Shown: positions 37,024 to 47,443, counted from the stretch's first letter. The stretch is 64,000 nucleotides of DNA from Chlorops oryzae (GCA_020466095.1 CM035808.1:24386796-24450795), one strand, 5' to 3'. The notes: generated from the sequence alone by a model not told the origin. A program made the numbers and translations.

Positions 37024-37254
37024 AGTAACATAGCAACACACATTTTCTTTTTTCTAATTTATTTTCTTTCACTTTGTCAAATTGATCAAAGTGACATTGG
37101 GAATGAAAAATGAAAGAAAATAAATTGATAAGCTTAGAAATATTTTTATAAAAATTATTATTAAGTTTTCTTTAAACAAAAAAACTTGTAAATAAAAACC
37201 TTATTATTGTTCAATAAAAACGAATTTATTAATAACAAAAAAGGTTTTGTTACT
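37024..37254 (+). repeat. 3' LTR
   Basis: Same 231 bp as the 5' LTR, preceded by the polypurine tract at 37013-37023. Confidence 0.93.
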
Positions 37255-38206
37255 TATATATATATATATATATATTATATATTTTTTTGTATATATCCTG
37301 AAAAATGCTTTTGCTTGCCAAATTTTTGGATTATCAAAATCTCACTCCTTCTCTTGACACACACAAACTTGGCACAGAAACTTTGCTTGACCCTTAGAGT
37401 TGCTAGAAGTCCGAAAAAAGAAAATGAAAAAAATTAAACAATAATTTTTCTCCATAATCAACCATCCTTGAACTTCGATAGCCTCAACGGCAAAACGAGC
37501 CTGTTCAGTGGAAACCTTCAAACTCGGAAAGGTTGCGACTTTTGTAAGCGTGCAATGCGAAATCTTCTTTCGACAGCGTTACTTTATTTTCCCTCCCCCC
37601 GCCCCTCTCGATATAATGAGTTTGCCATCCAACTGAAATTTTTTCGTTTTTACTGCAATTCGAAGCTCTCAATGTAAGTACTTTTAGTATAACAAGAGAC
37701 TTTCTTACTGCGGCTAGAGTAAAAAGCAATAGAGAGAAGAAAAAAGAATAATGGAAACGGAAACGGAAACTTTTCGATTTCCCACAAAATTCTTACAATT
37801 GCCGCGACGCCATCTTTTATTTTTCCGCAATGTGATTGCATTCTGATTTGCAATCGCAGCACTTTTCAGTCTCTTTGCTCCTTGTTCTTTATATTCCGCT
37901 TTCTCGTCGGCATTTGAATTGGCAATCGAACAGAAGCGATTCGTGTTTATGGGTCAATTCTCTTACACTTTTCCTTTCAATGGCATTGACGTTCACCACT
38001 TTCCGCATAATGTATGAGCGTATGTATGTACAGATGTATTTTTGAATGAATGTATGAATATATGCTTTTCTCTATCAATTTTTGAGAAATTGACGTAAAT
38101 TTGTGTCAATTATCCTTTTGTAATAGGTTTTTTTTTTCCTAGCTCTGAACCCTTTATCGCATACGAATTCATATACGTACGTTCAGTCTGACGTTTCCAC
38201 TGGACA

Positions 38207-38732
38207 GTTTGACAATTTTTAGGAATAATTGCCACACTTAGTGTTGCCTAAGCCAGAAATATGAATAGCAACCTCGCATGATTTTTGGCAAAAGAAGAAA
38301 GTTAACATAGGAACTTTTTGATTAAAAAAAAACTATATATGATCATTTTTGAAGCCTTAATTAAAGCAAAAGATAATAGCGAAAAAATATTTTTTTTTTT
38401 TTACTTAGTTAATATATCATGCAATAAAGGGTTAATCCTGCTAAAATACTGCTATTTTTTGCTAAAAACAAAAATCCCCCGTTTCTTTATTTTCCCATTC
38501 AGGAAAGGGTTAAATATTGATTACAAAGATACTTCTCGAGAGTTGTCGGCTTAAAGGTGTAAAATAATTAGGTACTGATTGTATGTGGTAGAAATTGGGA
38601 GATATAACTGGAATCGAATGTCGTTTTTGCATTACCCGAGCAAACATTCGCCTAAGATTGACTTTATTAATCGATCAATCCTTTAAGCCTTCATGGGTTT
38701 TGCACTAAAGAAACATCATTCGCAATTTATGT
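38207..38732. repeat. duplicated block X, copy 1
   Basis: Nearly identical to 39951-40477, with only a handful of base changes and a 1-nt indel. It is the upstream partner of the peptide-gene block and part of a roughly 1.74-kb unit that was tandemly duplicated. No convincing gene: the 78-codon open frame inside is low-complexity and shared only because the DNA is duplicated. Confidence 0.85.
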
Positions 38733-38734
38733 AT

Positions 38735-38948
38735 TTTCTCTCACCTCCTTCTCTCTCTCTCCTCCTTCTCTCTTTCCTCCTTCTCTCTCCTCCTTCTCTC
38801 TCTCCTTCTACTCTCTGTCCTTATTCTCTCTCTCCTTCTCTCTCTCTCCTTCTCTCTCTCCTTCTCTCTCTCCTTCTCTCTCTCCTCCTTCACTCTCTTC
38901 TCCTTTCTCCCTCTCTCTCTCTCTCTGTCTTCTCCATTCTCTCTCTCT
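38735..38948. repeat. CT-rich minisatellite, short version
   Basis: Pyrimidine-only repeat built from CTCCTTCTCTCTCT-like units, directly left of block Y copy 1 and so downstream of its gene. A GAGAG-rich purine strand of this kind can bind GAGA factor and form triplex DNA; no such role is shown here. Confidence 0.9.
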
Positions 38949-39292
38949 AATTTCCAAACTCATGTTATGCATTATAAATAAGCATAAAGTCTTACATTTT
39001 TTTCGGAGTGTCCCCAAGAAGCTCTTTTCTCTCAAGGAATCCCAAAAAGTCTCTGTAAAAAAGTATTTTCAAAGAAATCCTTAATGCTAATGCTAAATGC
39101 TATAAATAGAGCTATCGAAACACCAAATTTGAATCCAAACAGCTTATTTCTGATTATTGCCCTAATTATCCTGATAATTAAAAATTAACAAAAAATAAAA
39201 TAAAATACACAGCCATTTGGAATGTTCAAAATACAGAATATTTAATTGCTTTCGTCATTATATTCTGTGTAGCTTAACAGATGTTTTTCATC

Positions 39293-39510
39293 CTATATTA
39301 TTGGTATTTGTGAACAGATATTATCTAGACCGATGTTTTCTAGTATGCTTAAAAACTCCAATGCTGAAATGGGAATGGGTAAACCTTTTAACAAGCCTTC
39401 TAAGCCCAATAGACTCAAGGGTCCACCTGGACCTCCACCTGGACCACCACCTAAGAGGCTCTCTAAGCCACCTATGAAAGGCGAAGCGGTTCCAGCGCCC
39501 ATGAAAATGG
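39293..39510 (-). CDS. nested secreted-peptide gene, copy 1, exon 2
   Basis: Joined to exon 1 through a split Ala codon. It continues the signal peptide (IFMGAGTAS, likely cleaved near TAS/P). The mature part is Gly/Leu-rich: FIGGLESLLGGG, two Pro-Gly-Gly units, repeated LLGLEGLLKGLP, and a C-terminal NICSQIPII with a single cysteine. Stop TAG at 39295-39293. An ATTAAA polyadenylation-like signal lies at 39246-39241. The predicted mature peptide is about 62 residues. I do not recognise a domain; a secreted immune, reproductive or structural peptide are all possible. The spliced structure is inferred from splice signals plus preservation in a second copy at 43804-44137. Confidence 0.7.
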
Positions 39511-39592
39511 CTGTAAAGCAAAAAAAAAAGAATTTTTTTTTAAAATTTATTTTAATTAAATTAATGAGAGAGTTCTGATCTCATCGACTTAC

Positions 39593-39632
39593 CCAAAACT
39601 CCGAACAATAGAAATGTTTTGATGATCGACAT
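39593..39632 (-). CDS. nested secreted-peptide gene, copy 1, exon 1
   Basis: First coding exon of a small gene on the strand opposite to Fas2. ATG at 39632 in a good fly start context (CCAAACATG) opens MSIIKTFLLFGVL plus one base, a typical hydrophobic signal-peptide start. It ends at a consensus donor GTAAGT (39592-39587). Exon 2 starts at 39510 after an 82-nt intron ending TTTACAG. Upstream, a TATA box, an initiator and a short leader are in place. The spliced product would be 85 residues. The family is not recognised. Confidence 0.72.
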
Positions 39633-39678
39633 GTTTGGTTTTTTTATTTTCGTTGTCTTGATTTTTTCAACTTTTTAA

Positions 39679-39716
39679 GACTGATGCTCTCTCTTTGAGG
39701 CGAAAGCCTTTTTATA
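39679..39716 (-). promoter_or_regulatory. core promoter of nested gene copy 1 (TATA and initiator)
   Basis: On the minus strand TATAAAAAGG (39716-39707) is followed by ATCAGTC, whose TCAGTC (39684-39679) matches the arthropod initiator. Predicted start of transcription is near 39682, about 34 bases after the TATA start, leaving a leader of about 50 nt before the ATG. The same arrangement is kept in copy 2. Confidence 0.65.
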
Positions 39717-39950
39717 CTCCATTCCGATCGGTTTGCAGCGAACTTTCGTTTCCAATTTAAAATTGTCAAGAAAATGTTTTAATTTTCTCATTTTCTTCAA
39801 TGCGAAAAATATAAATGAATTTTACTGCCTCAACACGATCTGTGACTGTGTGTCATGGGTTAATTAGTATATTTGCATTTCGAACAAAAAATAAAATATT
39901 CAAAAGCGTAATTAAGAATGCAGGCTAAAAATTGCGTTTTCAGGAAACCC

Positions 39951-40477
39951 GTTTGACAATTTTTAGGAATAACTGCCACACTTAGTGTTGCCTAAGCCAG
40001 AAATATGAATAGCAACCTCGCATGATTTTTGGCAAAAGAAGAAAGTTAACATAGGAACTTTTTGATAAAAAAAAAACTATATATGATCATTTTTGAAGCC
40101 TTAATTAAAGCAAAAGATAATAGCGAAAAAATATTTTTTTTTTTTTACTTAGTTAATATATCATGCAATAAAGGGTTAATCCTGCTAAAATACTGCTATT
40201 TTTTGCTAAAAACAAAAATCCCCCGCTTCTTTATTTTCCCATTCAGGAAAGGGTTAAATATTGATTACAAAGATACTTCTCGAGAGTTGTCGGCTTAAAG
40301 GTGTAAAATAATTAGGTACTGATTGTATGTGGTAGAAATTGAGAGATATAACTGGAATCGAATGTCGTTTTTGCATTACCCGAGCAAACATTCGCCTAAG
40401 ATTGACTTTATTAATCGATCAATCCTTTAAGCCTTCATGGGTTTTGCACTAAAGAAACATCATTCGCAATTTATGTA
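39951..40477. repeat. duplicated block X, copy 2
   Basis: Second copy of the block at 38207-38732, starting directly where the first peptide-gene block ends (CAGGAAACCC then GTTTGACAAT). After 40477 the sequence departs from copy 1, which runs into the CT-rich tract there. Confidence 0.85.
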
Positions 40478-40602
40478 CATCAATTCATTCATTTTCCATT
40501 GAAAATGCGTCTCTTTTGCGGTCACTGTCATTTCTCGCTATCGATATTGTTAGCTTTTCATGTAATAATGTCTTTTTAGCGACTTTCATTGCATAGTTAT
40601 AG

Positions 40603-41025
40603 CACTAATCAAATAATATATAGATGTCTCACGCCGAACAAAAATTTGGTCGCTAGTGATACTGAGCTCTGGCTCCCAGCGAAAGAAATCTAGCAATCGG
40701 AAAAATTCGGGTTTTATACTTTTGCATTCGCGAAGCACCAGAAACGATTCAGTATGAAACTGAATTCGAAACAGTGCTGAGCTATGTCCTTTTGCCTTTT
40801 TTATATTTTTTGTTGTTTTTGTTGCGACGTTATACATATGTATGTATTTGTGTATGAATCTGTTCATGCTAGAAACCAAAAATTTGAAAATTTCAATTTG
40901 GGCTTCATGCGTATATGAGAAATTTTGAAGTTGCCCTGCAGTAAATGTACTCGTCACCAGGTGCTAGTGACCACTACATTCTCCTCTTGATATTTTGTAT
41001 GAGCGAATGTATATGCGAGAGCATA
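40603..41025. repeat. large inverted repeat, left arm
   Basis: Nearly perfect reverse complement of 41410-41838 over about 330 bp, then weaker to the inner end. Both arms carry GTATAAAACCCG, so a TATA-like element points outward on each side. The open frame inside each arm has no recognised domain and no signal peptide. Confidence 0.85.
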
Positions 41026-41234
41026 AATATTTTTTAATGTTAGTATTTAGTAGTTAATATATAAAAAACTAACGGCTTTGAAAAAAATTTTTCGCGAACA
41101 ATTATAAAAAAGGTTTCGAAGTCTAAATTGCAGGAATTTTTAAAAGTCACGTAAATTGTTTTCTTATCTTTAAGCGTAGAACACTTTGTTCTTTTAAAAA
41201 ATTTGCTTGGTTGAATATTAAATTTTCCCCTTCT

Positions 41235-41311
41235 TTTTCTCGCCTGCGCGGGGATTCGAACTCGAACCTATGGGTAATGAGTGCACACACTATCCACTAT
41301 GCCACAAAGCC
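41235..41311 (-). mobile_element. tRNA-like SINE head inside inverted-repeat spacer
   Basis: The minus strand carries TGGCATAGTGGATAG (box A) and GGTTCGAGTTCGAATCCCC (box B), then CAGGCGAGAA as in the other SINEs. The ends do not pair as a tRNA acceptor stem, so I do not call a functional tRNA. Confidence 0.5.
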
Positions 41312-41409
41312 GTCTTCTTCATACTTAAGCAAGTGTACAAGTAATTGTTATTTTAATTGGACTCGTTGTCTCTATTGCATAACCAGTTTCAGCATCAACT
41401 GATGTCTTC

Positions 41410-41838
41410 TCGCAAATACGATCATACAAAATATCAAGAGGGGAATATAATGGCACGGGTACAGTTGGTTACTAGTACCTGGTGACGAGTACATTTACTG
41501 CAGGGCAACTTCAAAATTTCTCATATACGCATGAAGCCCAAATTGAAATTTTCAAATTTTTGGTTTCTAGCATGAACAGATTCATACACAAATACATACA
41601 TATGTATAACGTCGCAACAAAAACAACAAAAAATATAAAAAAAAGGCAAAAGGACATAGCTCAGCACTGTTTCGAATTCAGTTTCATACTGAATCGTTTC
41701 TGGTGCTTCGCGAATGCAAAAGTATAAAACCCGAATTTTTCCGATTTCTAGATTTCTTTCGCTGGGAGCCAGAGCTCAGTATCACTAGCGACCAAATTTT
41801 TGTTCGGCGTGAGACATCTATATATTATTTGATTAGTG
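41410..41838. repeat. large inverted repeat, right arm
   Basis: Reverse complement of the arm at 40603-41025, separated by a 384-bp spacer that contains a tRNA-like SINE head. It may be a fold-back element or an inverted duplication. Confidence 0.85.
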
Positions 41839-42605
41839 GTTATAGGCATGTGAACACTGAAAACGGAAGTAATGCATTTTTTTGTCGTTGCTGTTGTGGT
41901 CTTTGCGCTACTTTACTATATCCAAGCGCTGTCTACATCACTGAGCTCAACGCATCACATAGACTTACATACATATATGTTTAGGTACATATGTACGTCT
42001 AAAGTGCCTGTTTGCACATGTCAGTGACAAGGCCAAAGAAAAAAAAGTAACGCTCTACGGTGGCGGCAGATTAAGCGCCACGGAACTTGGCCTATTTTTT
42101 TTATTTTCTTTATCGCTCTTTCTAGGCATGTTGCGTGCACAATGATAATCCGAACTAAAATATGCTAAGCTGCAAAATAGTTGCTGCGTTGTGCAGTTTC
42201 TTCTTTATTTTGGAATTTTTAATTTTTTTTTTTTTTGTGTCGCCATAGTTTTAACATTCCAAGTGGCATTGACTTGCCGGAGACCAGACGAGAGTAGAAT
42301 GCCGCATGAAATGTTAAATTTCTCTTTCCGCCAATAAGCTCATTTGACACATATACGCATGCATAAATCATTTAGAATCGAGAAAAGAGAAAAAAAAATA
42401 TTGTTGAAAAGTTTTATATGAGCCAAGAGGATTCTTGCAGTGATTTGAGGTTATTGTTTTATTACAGCTTAAATATTGGCTATGAAACCCTCGGCGTGCC
42501 ATGAATATCAATGGAAGAAATAAAGGAATTTTCAAGGATAAAGGATAATCTTACTCAGAGAAAAAATGATTGTCCTAGGTTTTTGTTTTTATCTTTACTG
42601 TCATA

Positions 42606-43464
42606 ACCTCAATCCTTCTCTCTTCCTTTTATGTTCTGCCTTTCTTAATATCTCTATCTCCCTTTCCCTTATACATATATTATATCTCTCTCTTCTCCCT
42701 CGTTTTTTCTCTCTCTCCTCCTTCTCTCTCTCCTCCTTCTCTCTCACCTCCTTCTCACTCACCTCCTGCTCTGTCTCCTGTTTCTCTCTCTCCTCCTTCT
42801 CTCTCACCTCCTGCTCTGTCTCCTGTTTCTCTCTCTCCTCCTTCTCTCTGTCATCCTTCTCTCTCTCCTCCTTCTCTCTCTCTCCTCCTTCTCTCTTTCC
42901 TCCTTCTCTCTTTCCTCCTTCTCTCTTTCCTCCTTCTCTCTCTCCTCCTTCTCTCTCTCCTTCTACTCTCTGTCCTTATTCTCTCTCTCCTTCTCTCCCA
43001 CCTCCTTCTCTCTCTCTCCTCCTTCTCTCTCTCCTCCTTCTCTCTCTCCTCCTTCTCTCTCTCCTCCTTCTCTCTCTCCTCCTTCTCTCTCTCCTCCTTC
43101 TCTCTCACCTCCTTCTCACTCACCTCCTTCTCACTCACCTCCTGCTCGGTCTCCTGTTTCTCTCTCTCCTCCTTCTCTCTGTCATCCTTCTATCTCTCCT
43201 CCTTCTCTCTCTCTCCTCCTTATCTCTCTTCTCCTTCTCTGTCTCCTCCTTTTCTCTCACCTCCTTCTCACTCACCTCCTGCTCTGTCTCCTGTTTCTCT
43301 CTCTCCTCCTTCTCTCTCTCCTTCTACTCTCTGTCCTTATTCTCTCTCTCCTTCTCTCCCACCTCCTTCTCTCTCTCCTTCTCTCCCACCTCCTTCTCTC
43401 TCTCCTACTTTGCTCTATTCTCCTTTCTCCCTCTCTCTCTCTGTCTTCTCCATTCTCTCTCTCT
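42606..43464. repeat. CT-rich minisatellite, long version
   Basis: About 860 bp of CTCCTTCTCTCT-type units with interspersed higher-order variants (for example CACCTCCTGCTCTGTCTCC recurring several times). It lies directly left of block Y copy 2. It is roughly four times longer than the equivalent tract beside copy 1, so the array has expanded or contracted since duplication. The 344-codon open frame across it is a composition artefact. Confidence 0.9.
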
Positions 43465-43803
43465 AATTTCCAAACTCATGTTTTGCATTATAAATAAGTA
43501 TAAAGTCTTACATTTTTTTCGGAGTGTCCCCAAGAAGCTCTTTTCTCTCAAGGAATCCCAAAAAGTCTCTGTAAAAAAGTCTTTTCAAAGAAATCCTTAA
43601 TGCTAATGCTAAATGCTATAAATAGAGCTATCGAAACACCAAATTTGAATCCAAACAGCTTATTTCTGATTATTGCCCTAATTATCCTGATAATTAAAAA
43701 TTAACCAAAAATAAAATAAAATACACAGCCATTTGGAATGTTCAAAATACAGAATATTTAATTGCTTTCGTCATTATATTCTGTGTAGCTTTACAGATGT
43801 TTT

Positions 43804-44012
43804 TCATCCTATTATTGGTATTTGTGAACAGATATTATCTAGACCGATGTTATCTAGTATGCTTAAAAACTCCAATGGTGAAATGGGAATGGGTAAACCT
43901 TTTAACAAGCCTTCTAAGCCCAATAGATTCAAAGGTCCACCTTTACCACCACCTAAGAGACTCTCTAAGCCACCTATGAAAGGCGAAGCGGTTCCAGCGC
44001 CCAAGAAAATGG
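43804..44012 (-). CDS. nested secreted-peptide gene, copy 2, exon 2
   Basis: Reads IFLGAGTASPFIGGLESLL, GGGKGGPLN, then LLGLEGLLKGLP and NICSQIPIIG before TGA at 43806-43804. Compared with copy 1 it lacks 12 nt (four codons in the Pro-Gly region, frame kept), has several amino-acid changes (Met to Leu, Ser to Asn, Ala to Pro, Glu to Asp) and stops one residue later because copy 1 carries a 2-nt difference at the stop. Preservation of frame, splice sites and promoter in both copies argues for a real gene family. Function unknown. Confidence 0.7.
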
Positions 44013-44097
44013 CTGTAAAGCAAAAAAAAAAAAAGAATTTTTTTTAAAAATTTATTTTAATTAAATTAATGAGAGAGTTCTGATCTCATCGACTTAC

Positions 44098-44137
44098 CCA
44101 AAACTCCGAACAATAGAAATGTTTTGATGATCGACAT
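44098..44137 (-). CDS. nested secreted-peptide gene, copy 2, exon 1
   Basis: Same 40-nt coding exon as copy 1: ATG at 44137, MSIIKTFLLFGVL plus one base, donor GTAAGT at 44097-44092. It is separated from exon 2 by an 85-nt intron ending TTTACAG. Its TATA box and initiator are intact. With exon 2 it encodes an 82-residue precursor. Confidence 0.72.
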
Positions 44138-44183
44138 GTTTGGTTTTTTTTTTTTTCGTTGTCTTGATTTTTCAACTTTTTAA

Positions 44184-44221
44184 GACTGATGCTCTCTCTT
44201 TGAGGCGAAAGCCTTTTTATA
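44184..44221 (-). promoter_or_regulatory. core promoter of nested gene copy 2 (TATA and initiator)
   Basis: TATAAAAAGG at 44221-44212 and TCAGTC initiator at 44189-44184 on the minus strand, with the same spacing as in copy 1. Confidence 0.65.
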
Positions 44222-44455
44222 CTCCATTCCGATCGGTTTGCAGCGAACTTTCGTTTCCAATTTAAAATTGTCACGAAAATATTTTAATTTTCTCATTTTC
44301 TTCAATGCGAAAAATATAAATGAATTTTATTGCCTCAACACGATCTGTGACTGTGTGTCATGGGTTAATTAGTATATTTGCATTTCGAACAAAAAATATC
44401 ATATTCAAAAGCGTAATTAAGAATGAAGGCTACCATTTCCGTTTTCAGGAAGCCC

Positions 44456-47443
44456 GAAAAAATTAGATAAAGCAATAATATACTTATTTACTTATATACG
44501 GGAACATCTCGGCCCCGCTATGGTCAGAATTAAAGTAATTAAAAGAAAAATTAAATAAAAAACTAAGGTCTAGGCTCCAACTTCCGGTTCAATTTACTTT
44601 TTTTTATCTTTTCAAAACCTTTAGGTAATAATAATCTCAGGATAGACTAATCTTTTCTGGTCGAATATACGACGGAGAGCTTCCACTTCCGATAACCTTA
44701 TGTAATAAGAGAGGAAATTGTTTCGAATACACCTCGAAGGAGTAAGGCCTGAAGTAGTTCAAATTAGGGTTCAATAATAAATCAAAGACCATATTATACC
44801 TGATGTTATTGCAGCATGTGTCTTGATCCATCTTGTCTGATTATCATTTTATCAAGTAAAATTCTTTTAAGGAGCTCTCTCTCTCTCTCTCTACCCACTC
44901 TTCAAGAAAATTATGGAGACATTTTTCAGATATTTCTTCAAGGCGGAAAAGTAGTTAATTGCACTAACAATAAGCTGTCAAAGGTCAAAAATTTTAAATA
45001 TTATATGTCGCGCTGAGAAATCTTATTGTTTCTTGTTTCTCTCCATATTTTCAACAGTTTCAGTAACTCATAATGAAATTTTCACCCTTGACATTATTCA
45101 ATTCCTTTCCGTTTGCACCTCTTCTTGTAAAATTCCTTTCCGAAAGGACCAAAAATGTTACATTTCTGCCATCATCAACCGTAGGAAACAGAACAGATGC
45201 AAAACAAAATCGATCTTTATTTTTGATCAGAAGTCTGTCAGAAATTTTCGAACAGAAAAATTTATTAAGTGCCTACATTTGATCCTTTTTTTCTTGTGTG
45301 TGTGAAGTTTTTCGTTTTTTTACAGAGCTTGAAAGAGACTTTTAAACTGTAAAATCGATCATCATTCGATATCGACAAATGAGTCTAAAGTGGAAATGCC
45401 CCAAAAAATTAACTAAAAATATATACATTATTTCTTAAATCCTCGATAAATCCCCCAAACGACTGACATTTGACTTTTGCAAAGTAAAATGTTTACCAAA
45501 AAACCGCAGAATAATTAAAAACTTTTAACTCGCAAAGCGCCGTACACGTTCGGACTCGCTCACACACTCACTCGCTCGCTCGCTCACTGGCAGTGTCCAA
45601 ACCAATTTTTAATTTAAATTGAAATTAATGAAATATATCAGAGCCACTTATGGTTCTTTCGACCGCATAACACGCTGCGAAATTCTTCTGCCTTTCATTT
45701 ATTCACTTGCGAACGATACTTTTAATTTTAACGAGCTTTAAATAACGATCCATTTACTGCGATGTGAGCAGGATAACCAGAGCATATATTTTTTTTTTTT
45801 TTTGTGTTGGTTCTTATTCCATACATGCACACACAATTTACCATACCAATATGTACTCACTTATGTGCATGTTTGTGTCGGTGTGTGCTCGTGTGTGGTA
45901 AGTAGTTTTGGTAGGTCTCCTATTATATATTTCATTTTCTTCACTGCAGCGATCTGTGCGCTGCGTTTCCTGTTGCACAGTAGTTAAAATGCAGAAATTA
46001 ATAGCACACAAATGAATTTAAAAAAAATTATATACAGTGAACTCTATCCTTGCGGACACTCCTCTTAACCGGACACTTTTTGCGAATGTTTCTACTCAAA
46101 TAGTTTCCTATTAAGCGGACACATTTTTCGGTCCCGCAGGTGTCCGCATAAAAGAGAGTTCACTGTACATATGCATACATATATACATACATGTTGTGTG
46201 TCTGTATGCATTTAAGGATAATGTCAGTGTGAAAATTCAAAGCTCACTCTGGCGATTTATACCCATGACGATGCCGTGATAATCGTCGTCCAAACATCAA
46301 CTCACAGGAAAAACCATAAACGGATTTCCTTCAATACACATTCGTTTGTATGTACCGTGTACATATCTACACTTTGACAATTCCGTGATATAAAAAAGAT
46401 TCATTAAGACATTATCACCGTCAGTCATTACAGCATAAAGTCCAATGGCTGTGCCAACTCTTACGACCATTCGCGAATTAATGGTCAGTGACTGAATGCC
46501 TACGTAACTAGTTCGAGAACCATTGAAAGCATAAATACCAGAAAAACAAATAAATAAATAAAAAGGAGCTGAATGTGCGAGTGATGATAAAAAAAAATAG
46601 ATAAACGAATGAAGGGAATTGCTGGAAACTTCAAACTAAATGGAAATTTTAATTAATAAAATAAAAACGGAACTTTAAGTCTTTTTTGTGCTCTTGATGC
46701 ACTTTTCTGTTTTAATTTAATTCTTGTTCCAATGTCAAAAAAAAAAGCACTTAACGAAAGTCTCCCGAAAAATTGTGGGAATTCTGTGCATGTGGCGACC
46801 ATATGGAAGTGTTAGAATGCTTGATCCGAAAACAATAATTGTTCGTTTATGAAGTGTACATTTTTTTTTTTTTTTTTTTTGGTTAATTGATTTAATTTAT
46901 GTTCTAATACTTTTATCAAAAGAGTTTCAGTATAATGAAGACCGAAAATTTTGTAACGTATGGGATTCTTGTGTCTGGGAAGTACGGGTGTTCGCAGGGG
47001 GCTTTTTCGGAGTTTCCGACCGAACCTTCGGAATTTCAAAAAGGCACAAACGCACACAAAAGAACGCATGGTACGTTATTTTGTAGTGCATAAAACCCCT
47101 CGCGAAATTATTTTCTACGTGTGAGTCTCCCAGGAAGCAAATTATTTCTAAAGGATTTGCAAATTTGAAGAAAAGAGGTTAGAGATTTCTCAGATTACTA
47201 AACCGATCCACAGAAAGCTTGTGGCAATTTTATTCAGGTTCGAAAATTTTTTCTCTCATCCTTCACATACCTTTACTGTTTTCGTTCTTGTGTCCGTTTA
47301 AGTTGAAAAGGCGAACAAACAACAATTTAGATGGATTTGTAACGACCTTTTCTGATTATTCTCTATTAATGCCTCTATTTTCCATTCTCTCTTACTCAAT
47401 CGCATCTACTGAGCCTCTGACCTTTGAATTGAACCATCCCTGT
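44456..47443. other. intron, no gene seen apart from the listed MITE
   Basis: Short CT run at 44876-44892, T tracts at 45789 and 46861. No coding signal. Confidence 0.45.
46035..46165. mobile_element. pogo/Tigger-like MITE, copy A
   Basis: 131 bp with ends CAGTGAACTCT and CAGTGAACTCTC and subterminal TGCGGACAC, flanked by TA. CAGTG...GGACAC ends with TA duplication are typical of pogo-type elements. Confidence 0.8.

Larger units (their letters stand above)
32464..37254 (+). mobile_element. Ty3/gypsy LTR retrotransposon, recent insertion
   Basis: 4791-bp element with two 231-bp LTRs that I find identical by eye, a tRNA-type primer site, gag, a pol region and a polypurine tract. It lacks an env open frame. 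It inserted into a TATATA tract and is flanked by TATA on both sides (32460-32463 and 37255-37258), a target choice typical of the 17.6/297 group of fly Ty3/gypsy elements. Identical LTRs imply a young insertion. It lies on the Fas2 sense strand inside the intron. Pol is broken by a frame change between protease and reverse transcriptase. Confidence 0.93.
38949..39950. repeat. duplicated block Y, copy 1 (carries peptide gene copy 1)
   Basis: About 1.0 kb nearly identical to 43465-44455, from AATTTCCAAACTC after the CT tract to CAGGAAACCC. It holds the whole nested gene, with promoter and 3' region. Confidence 0.85.
43465..44455. repeat. duplicated block Y, copy 2 (carries peptide gene copy 2)
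   Basis: Second copy of the block at 38949-39950. The two differ by scattered substitutions, small homopolymer indels and the 12-nt coding indel. Confidence 0.85.

Noticed and set aside
38318..38554. 78-codon frame identical to that at 40062-40298
   Set aside because: Identity follows from the recent block X duplication; the sequence is AT-biased with no start context or domain.
40586..40957. 123-codon minus frame repeated on the plus strand at 41482-41984
   Set aside because: The similarity is explained by the inverted DNA repeat. The second copy is frame-broken, so protein conservation is not shown.
41235..41311. Functional tRNA gene
   Set aside because: Box A and B are present but the ends do not pair as an acceptor stem; fits a SINE head.
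42566..43600. 344-codon open frame, Ser/Leu-rich
   Set aside because: It is the translation of the CT minisatellite; pyrimidine-only codons contain no stops.
44595..44631. T-rich tract then TTTAG-GTAATA as a ratchet point
   Set aside because: The donor half GTAATA is weak compared with GTGAGT at 28686; kept only as a remote possibility.
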